Positions 1 to 9,181 of a DNA stretch of 64,000 nucleotides are shown here, in pieces (the stretch's first letter is position 1; every line of letters starts with the position of its first letter). Made by a program: the position numbers and the translations under genes. The notes below the pieces were generated by a model, which did not search any database, was not told the DNA's origin, and was given only the letters and a program-made list of their open reading frames with translations. The DNA is taken from assembly GCF_009674725.1 (NCBI RefSeq), contig NZ_WKKH01000006.1, positions 1 to 64,000 of the forward strand, read 5' to 3'. This DNA comes from Pedobacter petrophilus (lineage in GTDB: Bacteria; Bacteroidota; Bacteroidia; Sphingobacteriales; Sphingobacteriaceae).

Positions 1-231
1 TCACTCATAATCTGTATCATAAAGTTAAAAAATCAAATTCTTAATTCCTTAACTGACACAGTTCATTTTACAATCTCAATGATTATTTCTTTTATAATCT
101 CCAGCCCCTTATGCTTTACGCATAGTTCTCTGTTTAACTAACAAACCCAGACGTATAACTCGCAACTTAACTTTAATAAACCCAGGCCTGCAACTTATAA
201 CCCGCAACTTAACACACCAAACCTGCAACCT
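1..231. other. Left-edge intergenic DNA, no gene supported
   Basis: No convincing coding frame is visible. The part from about 140 to 235 is low-complexity and repeats short phrases such as CAACTTATAACCCGCAACTT and AACCTGCAAC. It resembles the other intergenic low-complexity tails in this window. A minus-strand gene could begin at the extreme left edge, but too little sequence is present to say. Confidence 0.5.
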
Positions 232-1452
232 CTACTTACTAAATCTTCTGTTTAACAGCTCATAAAACTGATCTACAGTAGCTTGTTTACTTGCCCAATC
301 ATACTTCATGGCATAATTGCTTTGCAAAAAGTTATTGGCGGCTTCAAAACTATTCATCTTGTTAACGATATCAATCGCTTCAGAATAAGCCAGATTATAT
401 CCCTTAAATAAATCCTTAATAAACAGTAATTTTTCGTTCAGGTTAATGGCGTGTTTCAAATCAGCAATTGGCGATTTTACCGGTTCATCACCCTGTGCAT
501 TTGTTTTAGCCAGCAAATCATTTAAACTTTCTGCTGGCTTAGCAGGAGCCACAGGCTGTTCTACTGGCCTAACAGGTACCGCTTCAGGGGTAAAGATTGG
601 TCTATCTGCCACTGGCGGGGAAATAACAGGCTCATCCATTTCTACGTCTTTTAAAGCCGGAATGGGTTCTGAATTGGCAACTATTGGTTGCTCAATTATA
701 GGCTCTATAGGTTTTGGCTCTTCAGTTACAGGCGACTGTGCAATGGATTCCTGATCTGTAAGTTCCGCTGCTTCGTCATGGGCAATTAAAAATGGCTCTG
801 GCCCTATTTCATCTTCTTCATTAAGTGCACTTTCTTCCTGAATGGTTAAAGGTGCTTCTTCTTTTTCGTGGATTTTCTTTTTCTGTGCCAGAATTTCTTC
901 CTCAGCTTTACTCAACGGCCGATCAAATATTTCCTCAACAGATTTGGCTTCATAGTCGAACTTATTATCATCGCTATGGTTTCCCAAAACAAATTCAAAA
1001 CTGTGATTATCCTGATCTGGTTTAAAGAAATCGTGGGCTAAAACCTCTTCTGCTGTATCTTCTTTATTTTGCTCATCATCCAGAATTTCCTGTTCTGGTT
1101 TTACATCGATCCGTTCTTCTGCTTCCTCTGCTGTAATGACTTCCTCTAGTTCTTGTGGTGCAAAAGCCTGATCATTTTCGATATAACCCGGAGAAACTTC
1201 TGGTAAGATAATTGTATTTTGTTCTTCCAGCAACGGCTGATTAACTACGGGTGCCGGTTGTTCATTTATGGCATTTAATTTCTGTACAATCCGAACATGA
1301 TCTGCAAGGAAATCTGCATTGGCTAAAAACAATTCGAGTTCTAAATGATTTAACTGTTGTGGATTTTGAGCAAGAAACTCATATTGCTCATTTAATTCTG
1401 TTAAAATACTGCCGACTTTCCTGAAGATACTTTGCTGATTCATCATAAACAT
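232..1452 (-). CDS. Acidic, largely disordered protein of unknown function
   Basis: The 406-residue product is not a family I can name. Residues 1-60 are rich in Leu, Glu and Asn and look helical; residues about 65-320 are dominated by Glu, Asp, Pro and Ala and look disordered; the last 80 residues, with the stretch LLFIKDLFKGYNLAYSEAI, look folded again. There is no signal peptide or membrane segment, so it is probably cytoplasmic. Three Met codons lie within the first four residues, so the start may be any of them. It is divergent from the thymidine kinase gene. The layout of two small helical ends joined by an acidic linker suggests a scaffold or adaptor, but that is inference only. Confidence 0.75.
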   Translation of the reverse strand: MFMMNQQSIFRKVGSILTELNEQYEFLAQNPQQLNHLELELFLANADFLADHVRIVQKLNAINEQPAPVVNQPLLEEQNTIILPEVSPGYIENDQAFAPQELEEVITAEEAEERIDVKPEQEILDDEQNKEDTAEEVLAHDFFKPDQDNHSFEFVLGNHSDDNKFDYEAKSVEEIFDRPLSKAEEEILAQKKKIHEKEEAPLTIQEESALNEEDEIGPEPFLIAHDEAAELTDQESIAQSPVTEEPKPIEPIIEQPIVANSEPIPALKDVEMDEPVISPPVADRPIFTPEAVPVRPVEQPVAPAKPAESLNDLLAKTNAQGDEPVKSPIADLKHAINLNEKLLFIKDLFKGYNLAYSEAIDIVNKMNSFEAANNFLQSNYAMKYDWASKQATVDQFYELLNRRFSK

Positions 1453-1569
1453 TAAACGAATTTTGTGCTGATTTATGTTGGTAACTATGTACCCAAAAAT
1501 AACACATAATTCTCATATTTGTTGGGTTTTAAATTAATAGAGCGCACATAGAGGCATAATAGATCTGGC

Positions 1570-2151
1570 ATGTTATTTAGCGAACAGAATTTTAGAAGGA
1601 GAGGCGAATTTTCAGGAAGTATTGAAGTGGTTTGTGGCTCCATGTTTTCCGGCAAAACGGAAGAATTGATCCGACGTTTGAAAAGAGCACAGATTGCTAA
1701 ATTAAATGTAGAAATTTTTAAGCCCAGAACAGATACCCGTTATCATGAAACCGCTGTGGTTTCCCATGATTTAAACTCCATTAATTCCACACCTGTTGAT
1801 AATGCCTCCGCAATTTTACTTTTGGGCACTAATACTCAAGTGGTGGGCATTGATGAGGCTCAGTTTTTTGATAATGAGCTTCCTGATGTTTGCAATAAAC
1901 TGGCATTAAGGGGAATCAGGGTAATTGTTGCCGGTCTGGATATGGATTTTTCCGGAAAGCCATTTGGTCCGATGCCAGCTTTAATGGCTATTGCAGAACA
2001 TGTTACCAAAGTAAATGCAGTTTGCGTATGTTGTGGTAATCCAGCCCTTTTTAGCTATAGAACGGTAGCCAATGAATCTACCGTTTTATTGGGCGAAAAA
2101 GAAAGCTATGAACCACGTTGCAGGGCCTGCTATAATCTGGATAAAGGATAA
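1570..2151 (+). CDS. tdk: Thymidine kinase (type II)
   Basis: Phosphorylates thymidine to dTMP with ATP in the pyrimidine salvage pathway. The P-loop GSMFSGKT is at residues 23-30, the Walker B-like DEAQFF at 95-100, and a zinc-binding site is formed by Cys pairs at 152/155 (CVCC) and 184/187 (CRAC), as in type II enzymes. The 193-residue length is normal for the family. The first 15 residues are slightly longer than in many homologues, so a shorter start is possible, but no better ATG is present. The next gene follows after 40 bases on the same strand and may be cotranscribed. Confidence 0.95.
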   Translation: MLFSEQNFRRRGEFSGSIEVVCGSMFSGKTEELIRRLKRAQIAKLNVEIFKPRTDTRYHETAVVSHDLNSINSTPVDNASAILLLGTNTQVVGIDEAQFFDNELPDVCNKLALRGIRVIVAGLDMDFSGKPFGPMPALMAIAEHVTKVNAVCVCCGNPALFSYRTVANESTVLLGEKESYEPRCRACYNLDKG

Positions 2152-2191
2152 TTATTCGTTCAAAATATATCTTCAATTATTTAAATAAACC

Positions 2192-3001
2192 ATGTCTACA
2201 TTAAAAAAAGTAAATAAAATAGCCATTTTAGGCTGTGGTTGGTTTGGTTTTGCTTTCGCGAAGAAGCTGATTTCAATGGGCTATGAGGTTAACGGATCAA
2301 CTACTACTCCCGAGAAACTTGACTTAATTGCCGAAGAAAAAATTCAGCCTTTCCTGGTCAATTTCACATCAGACCAAGTGATAGCAGATCACGAATTTTT
2401 TAATGCTGATGTGTTGTTTATCTGTATCCCGCCGAAACGAAATTCAATTGAAGTGTATGATTATGCGCAGAAAATCGCTTCAATTCTAAACGCAGCAAAA
2501 GATAAGGTTGCCAATGTCGTTCTAATTAGCGCTACCAGTGTTTATGGCGATGAAAACAAAGCTGTAAATGAATTAACGGAAACAAACCCAGATACGGAAT
2601 CTGGTAAAGTAATTGTTGAAGCTGAAAATATATTAAAAATAGAAAATCCTGATGGTTTCACAATTATCCGCTTTGGTGGATTAATTGGACCAGACCGTAA
2701 CCCGGGAAGATTCTTCGCCGGAAAAACAGCTATTCCGAATGGTTTGGCGCCGGTAAATCTGATTCACCAAACTGACGCGGTGAATATTGCAATTAACATC
2801 ATCGAAAAACATGCTTTCGGCAGAATTTACAATGCCTGCTCCCCTATGCACCCAACCAGAAAAGATTTTTATACCGCAGCCGCTGAAAAAGCTGGATTAG
2901 TGCTACCCGGGTTTGTTTCAGAGAAAAAAGCATGGAAGGTAATAGAAAGTGTAAATGTTCCCAGGTATTTAGAATATAACTTCCAAGAGGAAATAAGATA
3001 A
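2192..3001 (+). CDS. NAD(P)-binding SDR/epimerase-like protein (YeeZ-type)
   Basis: Rossmann-fold protein of 269 residues. The nucleotide-binding motif GCGWFG lies at about residues 14-19, followed by a basic/acidic alternation typical of NAD(P) binding. The segments ATSVYGDE and IIRFGGLIGPDRNPG match atypical extended SDRs of the YeeZ type, in which the usual Tyr-x3-Lys pair is poorly kept. The substrate is unknown. It is 40 bases after tdk. A strong hairpin just past its stop separates it from the convergent helicase gene. Confidence 0.8.
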   Translation: MSTLKKVNKIAILGCGWFGFAFAKKLISMGYEVNGSTTTPEKLDLIAEEKIQPFLVNFTSDQVIADHEFFNADVLFICIPPKRNSIEVYDYAQKIASILNAAKDKVANVVLISATSVYGDENKAVNELTETNPDTESGKVIVEAENILKIENPDGFTIIRFGGLIGPDRNPGRFFAGKTAIPNGLAPVNLIHQTDAVNIAINIIEKHAFGRIYNACSPMHPTRKDFYTAAAEKAGLVLPGFVSEKKAWKVIESVNVPRYLEYNFQEEIR

Positions 3002-3015
3002 GTTATAGCTGCACC

Positions 3016-3063
3016 AGCTTTGACAACTTTCTTTCTATGGCACTGGTAAAAGTTGTCAAAGCT
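3016..3063. terminator. Convergent-gene hairpin terminator
   Basis: A perfect 15-bp inverted repeat (AGCTTTGACAACTTT at 3016-3030, complement at 3049-3063) with an 18-base loop lies between the ends of two convergent genes. There is no long T tract, so the hairpin might also act on RNA stability. Confidence 0.65.
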
Positions 3064-3065
3064 TA

Positions 3066-6000
3066 TTACCGTAATAAACCCAACAACTCTTTCTTGCTCA
3101 ATCCTTTAAAAAATCCACCATCGGTTTGAATCAGGTTTTTAACCAAATCTTTTTTAGAAGCCTGCAATTTCATGATTTTTTCTTCGATCGTATCCGGGCA
3201 GATCAACCTTACGGCCATTACATTTTTATGCTGCCCGATTCGGTAAGCCCGATCAATTGCCTGGTTCTCCACTGCTGGATTCCACCATGGATCGACCAGG
3301 TATACATAATCTGCTTCCGTTAAGTTTAATCCCGTTCCGCCAGCCTTTAAACTGATTAAGAAAACCGGAATATCGGCATTCTCCTGAAACGACTTCACTG
3401 TCTCTTCCCGCTTTCTGGTTTGGCCAGTGAGGTATTCATATTTAATGTTTCTCTTCTCCAGTTGCTTTTTGATCAGATCGAGCATAGTTACAAACTGAGA
3501 AAATACCAGTATTTTATGATTCCTTGCCTTGCTTTCAATCTGCTCAATTAACACTTCAATTTTGGAAGAGGCCTGCAGGTAAGATTTTCCATCGGCTAAT
3601 AATGCTGCAGAGTTACAGATTTGCCTCAACATGGTAATGCTTTTCAAAACATGCATGGCGCTTTTAGGCAACTCATCTTCCGTTTTGCCTAAGATAAAAT
3701 CCTGAATCTCCTTTTTGTTTGCTTCGTAAACTTCACGTTGTTCTGCACCCATTTCGCAGTAGAGAATAATTTCAGTCTTATCCGGAAGCTCCTTAGCTAC
3801 CTGCTCTTTGGTACGCCGCATTAAAAATGGCCTGATCTTCTTTTGCAACTCTTCTGCCCGCTTCTTATCTTTAAACTGATCAATTGGCGTAGAATATAAG
3901 TCGGCAAATTGCTGCTTGCTGCCGAATAAACCCGGACAAGCGAAAGACATTTGTCCGTAAAGATCAAAGGTATTATTCTCAATCGGTGTTCCCGTCATTA
4001 CGACTTTATTCCGTGATTTTAACAGCCTGACTGCCTTGTATCTTTGAGACTCCGGATTCTTGATATTCTGCGATTCATCCAGGAAAATATAATTAAAACG
4101 ATAATCTTTTAGAAAACGAATGTCTGAAAGTAGCGTACCATACGACGTAATCACAATCTCAAACTGATCAAAATCATCAGTGGTTTTGATTCGCTCGTTG
4201 CCATAAATCGTTTTGACGGTAATTGATGGTGCAAACTTTTCTACTTCAGCTTTCCAGTTGAAAATGAGCGATGCCGGAACCACCACCAGGTTGATGTTGT
4301 GGCTTACCTTATCTCTTTGCGATAAAATAAAGGCAAGGATCTGAATGGTTTTACCGAGTCCCATATCATCAGCCAAACAAGCGCCAAAATTAAAGTCATC
4401 CAGAAAATTCAACCAGTTAAGTCCTTCTTTCTGATAAGGCCGTAACGAGGCGTTTAAAGCACTCGAAACTTCTACTTCCCTGATGGCATCTGTACCTTCA
4501 AACTTCTGTTGATACTGTTTTAACTCATTTTTTACTTCGCCATCAAGCAATGCATCTTCATACAAATCATTCAGCGTAGCAAATTTAATTTTAGGCGTTA
4601 GAATAGCATCATCAGTTACTTCTCCCGCATTAAAATAATCTGTAAATTTCTGAATCCATTCATGTGGCAAAATGCCTTGCGATCCATCATCAAGCGTAAT
4701 AAATTTACTTTTATTCCTAATCGACTTATGCAGGTGCTTCAATGCTACCTGCTGTTTGCCGAATTTCACCTTCACTTTGGTTTCAAACCAATCGGTGCCA
4801 CTTAACACCTCGATATTGATCTCTGCCTTATGTTGATTAAGCTTATTATTTTTTAGCTGATTGAAGCCTAAAATGTGGATACCTTTATTCTGCCAAATTT
4901 CAAAAGCATCCAGAAACCAGCCTTCTTCCAGAAAACGTTTTCTGTGCAAATAAAAGGAATCATTGGTTTCCTGATCGTAGAAGTGAGGATGTTGTCTGAG
5001 TACATTGGAGATAAATTGCAGTTCGGCCTGCTCATCGCGATGTAGCGTAAAAACATTTCCCAACTTATCTTGCGCCTGAATTTGCCGTTTAGAAAGCACC
5101 GGAATTTCCAGGCTTCCGTAACGCATTACAGGGGTAAGTAAAATAAAATCTTCAGACTCTGACAAGTAGATTAACTGCTCATTTTCGAGATCGAAACCTT
5201 TTTCTTCCAATTGATCAGGCGTTGCCGCTTTCAGGTAAGTGTAATCAACCTTGATGCTACCTTCCAGCTGGATCAAGATCAGCTTCTGAAACTCAGGATA
5301 CTTCGTTTTATGTAAAATTAAACGATTGCTTTGCTTTTTGAAGAAGCTAATCACGCGCAGAAAATCAGGTCTGGTGATGAGATAAAGTTGATCTTTCAGC
5401 CGGATAAAATACTGATGAACCAAAACCAGTTGATCCAGTTCGTAAGATTTCCCTTCAATGGTTAACCTACCTGTAATTTCATAAAAATCGTTCAGCTGGT
5501 TAACAGATAATCGTAAATCAAGATCAAGAAACTGAACATTTACAGGAATGATCGTCGAAGCCTGGATGTTGGCCTCCTTAGAATCCTGAAGATAGAAAGG
5601 AATTTTTTGTGGATTTTTTACAATGGCTTTTAGCGCTTCAATTTCCTCGCCAGTTTGGTCATTATTGTAATTGGCCTGGAAGGTAGAGATCCCACTGTAG
5701 AATTTCAGTTCATCACTATCGTCTGTTTTGAATAATAAACTGGTTAAATTTACTCGTTGTAAAGGATTTTTGATCTTCCCGGCTTTTGTTTTTTCTCCTT
5801 CATACAGTTCGATAGACAGGTTGCTGTAATAGCGGTGTTGCCCCAGCACGAGAATGGTTTTACTCAAATCGTAAACAGGTTTCAACACATTCTTAGCTTT
5901 CTCTTTCGGCAAAAGCAACGCTGCTAATTGTTCTTTGGCTGCTCTATTAAAGGGTTGCAAAGCGGCAATTTTCGGCTTTATTTGCAAAGCTCCATCGGTA

Positions 6001-6449
6001 TGGCTAAGGGAGAAAACAGCATCAAGATCCGGCTCCTTTTCGAGGCCATAATCCATTGCGAGTATATGCAACTTTTGGCGACGCAATCGCTCATCGAAAA
6101 AGATAGCGAAATCTTCCCGGTGTAAAATATTGTACAAAACCTGGGCCTGATGCGCACAGAGCTTGTTTTTAGGCGTAGAACATCTACAAGATAACTTTAC
6201 TGAAGTTCGGTTTTGCTGCACCTGAACAATTGGAAAAACTGCTTCAGCGTCCGGATGACTAAAAGCTGCAAAATTAAGTTCTATCTGCTCCGGATGGAGA
6301 TTGAAGAAACCTCTCGCATTGGTATGCACTTCCTGACTAAGATGTTTGAGAATAAATATACCGTTTAAATCTTTAAGGTTGAAATCAGGCAATACATAAT
6401 CGTATGGATTTGGTACTGACTGTTGTTTCTCCTCAAAAATTTGACTCAT
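3066..6449 (-). CDS. SNF2-family helicase with N-terminal SWIM zinc finger
   Basis: Large 1127-residue ATPase of the Swi2/Snf2 group, predicted to translocate on double-stranded DNA. A SWIM zinc finger is at residues 88-100 (CRC then CAH). A long beta-rich middle region follows. The helicase core holds motif I DDMGLGKTIQ at about 693, motif II in the form DESQ near 791, and motif VI QAIDRAYRIGQ near 1067. Bacterial SWIM-SNF2 proteins of this size are typical of Bacteroidota, but their cellular role is poorly defined; repair, transcription recycling or chromatin-like functions have been proposed for relatives. It stands alone, with a 243-base upstream gap. Confidence 0.9.
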   Translation of the reverse strand: MSQIFEEKQQSVPNPYDYVLPDFNLKDLNGIFILKHLSQEVHTNARGFFNLHPEQIELNFAAFSHPDAEAVFPIVQVQQNRTSVKLSCRCSTPKNKLCAHQAQVLYNILHREDFAIFFDERLRRQKLHILAMDYGLEKEPDLDAVFSLSHTDGALQIKPKIAALQPFNRAAKEQLAALLLPKEKAKNVLKPVYDLSKTILVLGQHRYYSNLSIELYEGEKTKAGKIKNPLQRVNLTSLLFKTDDSDELKFYSGISTFQANYNNDQTGEEIEALKAIVKNPQKIPFYLQDSKEANIQASTIIPVNVQFLDLDLRLSVNQLNDFYEITGRLTIEGKSYELDQLVLVHQYFIRLKDQLYLITRPDFLRVISFFKKQSNRLILHKTKYPEFQKLILIQLEGSIKVDYTYLKAATPDQLEEKGFDLENEQLIYLSESEDFILLTPVMRYGSLEIPVLSKRQIQAQDKLGNVFTLHRDEQAELQFISNVLRQHPHFYDQETNDSFYLHRKRFLEEGWFLDAFEIWQNKGIHILGFNQLKNNKLNQHKAEINIEVLSGTDWFETKVKVKFGKQQVALKHLHKSIRNKSKFITLDDGSQGILPHEWIQKFTDYFNAGEVTDDAILTPKIKFATLNDLYEDALLDGEVKNELKQYQQKFEGTDAIREVEVSSALNASLRPYQKEGLNWLNFLDDFNFGACLADDMGLGKTIQILAFILSQRDKVSHNINLVVVPASLIFNWKAEVEKFAPSITVKTIYGNERIKTTDDFDQFEIVITSYGTLLSDIRFLKDYRFNYIFLDESQNIKNPESQRYKAVRLLKSRNKVVMTGTPIENNTFDLYGQMSFACPGLFGSKQQFADLYSTPIDQFKDKKRAEELQKKIRPFLMRRTKEQVAKELPDKTEIILYCEMGAEQREVYEANKKEIQDFILGKTEDELPKSAMHVLKSITMLRQICNSAALLADGKSYLQASSKIEVLIEQIESKARNHKILVFSQFVTMLDLIKKQLEKRNIKYEYLTGQTRKREETVKSFQENADIPVFLISLKAGGTGLNLTEADYVYLVDPWWNPAVENQAIDRAYRIGQHKNVMAVRLICPDTIEEKIMKLQASKKDLVKNLIQTDGGFFKGLSKKELLGLLR

Positions 6450-6672
6450 TTATAGAAAATTATAAGTTATAAAAGTACAGCTATGCCTGGACATAGCGAT
6501 AATGAGATTTTCATATTTTATCAACAGTAAAAAATTCATCTTTCAACTGGAAGCAGAGCAGAGGCAAAAACTTTTGATCTGTGTATAGCAAAGTCTAAAA
6601 ATGATCAGCTACGTTCGAAATGACGATAACATTTGGTTACGCTCAACATGAAAGTGAATTATAAGTTTGAAG

Positions 6673-6686
6673 AAGCCGAAAGGCTT
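6673..6686 (-). terminator. Weak hairpin after the GntR gene
   Basis: AAGCC-GAAA-GGCTT stem of 5 bp, seven bases past the GntR regulator stop. The T tract is short, so termination may be inefficient. The surrounding DNA up to 6692 includes phrases such as GTTCGAAATGACG, which look like common intergenic filler. Confidence 0.4.
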
Positions 6687-6692
6687 GAATAA

Positions 6693-7724
6693 TTACAGTG
6701 ATTTTCGTAGATTTAAATAAAAAGGAACGGCAACTTTCTCTGTTTTTCCATTCATTATAAATTCGGCCCCTTGTGTGCCTAAACGGTTAAAGTCAGTTGA
6801 AATGGTGGTAATTCCATCCAAAATAATCCTTTTTAATGGTGTTTCATTATAAGATATCACGCCTACATCTTTGCCAATTTTAAGTTTCAGAACAATTAAT
6901 CGCTCGATCAGGGTCACTAAATCATCTTCCATTAAATTGATATAAACCTCACCAACATTAATTTCTTCATCTTTAATATTGTGAATCACCTTGTGTGCAA
7001 AGGCATATTGCTGACAAAACCTGTAAAATCCACTCAAAATTTCCTGGGGAAAATAACTGCTCTTCGGAAAGATAATTTTTAATGTGGTATAATTTGACAA
7101 GCGATCCAATGCCTGTTCTAATGCGGCATAAATATCTTGCGCAAAGTTTTCATATGCAGCAGCGTAATCGCCCGTTACGCCTGGCAGCAGCTTATCTAAA
7201 ATAATAAGCTTTTCTTTCGGAATGGTGTTAATTACCTCATGGGCATTTTCACCACCTTCGAGGAAGTGTGGAATAATTACAAAATGAGTGTAATCATCTT
7301 TCTTACTCATGATCATTTTCTTAAAGAAAACGTAATCATTATTATAAATATAAAAATCTATCGCAGCGCGTTCGCCAATGGCTTTGGTAAAGGAATCGTA
7401 AATGATTTTTTTATGGGTGCTTAACTTATTAAAAAGCAGGCATACTTTTAATTTTCTTGAAAAATCAGTGTTAATAATGAAATACCCTTTCCCTGGTACC
7501 GAATCCACTACACCAAGTTTACGCAGGTTTCTATACCCTTTTTCGGCCGTATCACGAGACATTTCCAAACTGAAACTGAGTTCGTTAATTGAGGGCAGCA
7601 AACTTCCTTTTTTTAATTTACCCATATCAATTCCATTCAAAATAGCATTGGTTAACTGCTTATATTTTGGTGTGGATGAATACTCATCAATTTGAATATA
7701 ATCGAGGATATCTTCTGGTTTCAA
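6693..7724 (-). CDS. GntR-family regulator with sugar-binding-like C-terminal domain, probable rhamnose regulator
   Basis: 343 residues. Residues 1-75 form a winged helix of the GntR type (PSINELSFSLEMSRDTAEKGYRNL, ending in the wing GKGYFI). Residues about 85-343 resemble a periplasmic-binding-protein/LacI-type ligand domain. This layout is typical of Bacteroidota regulators of sugar catabolism. It lies directly after the rhamnose operon on the same strand, but a strong terminator separates them. Control of the rha genes is inferred from position. No ATG is available at the N-terminus; the first codon appears to be TTG, so the start is uncertain. Confidence 0.85.
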   Translation of the reverse strand: MKPEDILDYIQIDEYSSTPKYKQLTNAILNGIDMGKLKKGSLLPSINELSFSLEMSRDTAEKGYRNLRKLGVVDSVPGKGYFIINTDFSRKLKVCLLFNKLSTHKKIIYDSFTKAIGERAAIDFYIYNNDYVFFKKMIMSKKDDYTHFVIIPHFLEGGENAHEVINTIPKEKLIILDKLLPGVTGDYAAAYENFAQDIYAALEQALDRLSNYTTLKIIFPKSSYFPQEILSGFYRFCQQYAFAHKVIHNIKDEEINVGEVYINLMEDDLVTLIERLIVLKLKIGKDVGVISYNETPLKRIILDGITTISTDFNRLGTQGAEFIMNGKTEKVAVPFYLNLRKSL

Positions 7725-7750
7725 AGGAATTTGGCTTGGGTTTCTAATAT

Positions 7751-7784
7751 AAAAAAAAATCTGCTACCAGAGCAGATCTTTTTG
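7751..7784 (-). terminator. Intrinsic terminator of the rhamnose operon
   Basis: Stem ATCTGCT (7759-7765) with its complement (7771-7777), loop ACCAG, then a run of nine T residues on the minus strand. It begins right after the kinase stop codon and separates the operon from the regulator gene. Confidence 0.8.
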
Positions 7785-9164
7785 TTATATCGTTCGCTGA
7801 ATAGCAGAATAGTACTTTAAATTAATCATGTCCGTTGGTGCCGGATTACTGTTCCATACATCGTTGATAGCCAGCGCTGTTCCAATCGCAGTAGCCTGAG
7901 ATACAGATGATGCGTAAACCTCGATATCTGGCACGGCGCTGGCCAACAAATGCATATAGATTGCGTTTTTTCCGAAACCACCATCCACAAAGATTCTGGT
8001 TACACCTGGATTCAGAATTAATTTCAGCGAGTACACCTGTTGCTTAACCAAATCTAAAAGTAACTGGTGATAAGCCTCTTCTGCCGTTTGAAAAATATTT
8101 AAGTCTCTGGCAGGAAATGCTGAAACCAGTGAAAATTCAGTTTGAATATTCTGGTTTTCGGGCACTTTACTGACGAGCTTTAAAACTAAACCCGGATTGA
8201 ATTTCAGGTGCTTAAAAAGGTAAGCCGCCCGATCGAAATGTGCTGCAATGCGCTTCAATTGAATCTCATGCTCATTACCTGCGAAAATACGGGAGGCTTT
8301 TACCGCTTTCCCCTTAAAATGCATGTAACACAAGCAATCCTTTTTTAATTCACTCGCCGTTAATGGCTCCTGGTTAAAAGGATTTAAACTGATGCACCAG
8401 GTTCCTGTAGAGATTAATACAAATGGCGTGTTAAAATTGGCCAGGTAAGGGATTAGTGCGGCAGAACTGTCGTGCAAACCAACACCTACACTCACTTCTT
8501 TCCCTTCAAAAGTCGTTTTCAAAGTAGAATCTGCAGGTGTAAATTCGCCAAACTTGTCAATAATCTTTTCCGCTGAAACCCATTGATGGTATTCATTTTT
8601 ATTAAAATCCCAAAGCTGGGTATGGCATCCGATACTGGTAATATCCGCTACCGCTTTTCCGGTAAGCAAATAACTTAAATACTGTGGCAAATGCAGCGCA
8701 TACTTAACCCGGGCAAAGAGTTCTGGTCTTTCATTTTTTAAACGATAGAGTTGCATGCCTGAATTTAAGCTTCCTAAAACCGGTGAAGCAGTTTCCAAAG
8801 AAATCTTTTCCTCACCGCCATATTCGGCATAAAAAGCTGTTTTTAATGCTTCAGGATATTCCTTTAAATAATTGTAAAGTGGTGTTAAGGGCTCACCATT
8901 CTCATCAAGATATACGAAACTCGCGCCATAAGTTGAAAAGTTAATGGCTCTAATATCAAACTCCTTCAATTGCAAAACCTGGTTCAGCGAATCATAAACA
9001 GATGATTTTAAGCTTTCCAGGTTTTCACAAGGTTCGCCATCTTCGTCTATCGTTTCTACAAAACGGGCAGAACGCTCATAAACAATGCTGTAATTTTCGT
9101 CGATTAAAAATAGTTTCTTGTTTGTCTTTCCAACATCAAATATGGCAATAACAGGTTTGGACAT
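7785..9164 (-). CDS. rhaK: Rhamnulokinase-like FGGY carbohydrate kinase
   Basis: 459-residue FGGY-family kinase, predicted to phosphorylate L-rhamnulose at C1 with ATP. The N-terminal phosphate motif is DVGKTNKKLFLID at about residues 10-22, and the C-terminal ATP-binding segment is FVDGGFGKN at about 390-398. The sequence alone does not fix the sugar; the assignment comes from the adjacent isomerase, aldolase and transporter genes. It starts 17 bases after the isomerase gene, with an AGAGGAAG segment in the gap that could act as a ribosome-binding site, unusual for this group. Confidence 0.85.
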   Translation of the reverse strand: MSKPVIAIFDVGKTNKKLFLIDENYSIVYERSARFVETIDEDGEPCENLESLKSSVYDSLNQVLQLKEFDIRAINFSTYGASFVYLDENGEPLTPLYNYLKEYPEALKTAFYAEYGGEEKISLETASPVLGSLNSGMQLYRLKNERPELFARVKYALHLPQYLSYLLTGKAVADITSIGCHTQLWDFNKNEYHQWVSAEKIIDKFGEFTPADSTLKTTFEGKEVSVGVGLHDSSAALIPYLANFNTPFVLISTGTWCISLNPFNQEPLTASELKKDCLCYMHFKGKAVKASRIFAGNEHEIQLKRIAAHFDRAAYLFKHLKFNPGLVLKLVSKVPENQNIQTEFSLVSAFPARDLNIFQTAEEAYHQLLLDLVKQQVYSLKLILNPGVTRIFVDGGFGKNAIYMHLLASAVPDIEVYASSVSQATAIGTALAINDVWNSNPAPTDMINLKYYSAIQRTI

Positions 9165-9181
9165 TTTTACTTCCTCTTCGA

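Noticed and set aside
446..754. Plus-strand open frame of 102 codons within the acidic gene
   Set aside because: It lies opposite the well-formed minus-strand gene, is Ser/Gly-rich by mirror composition, and has no start context.
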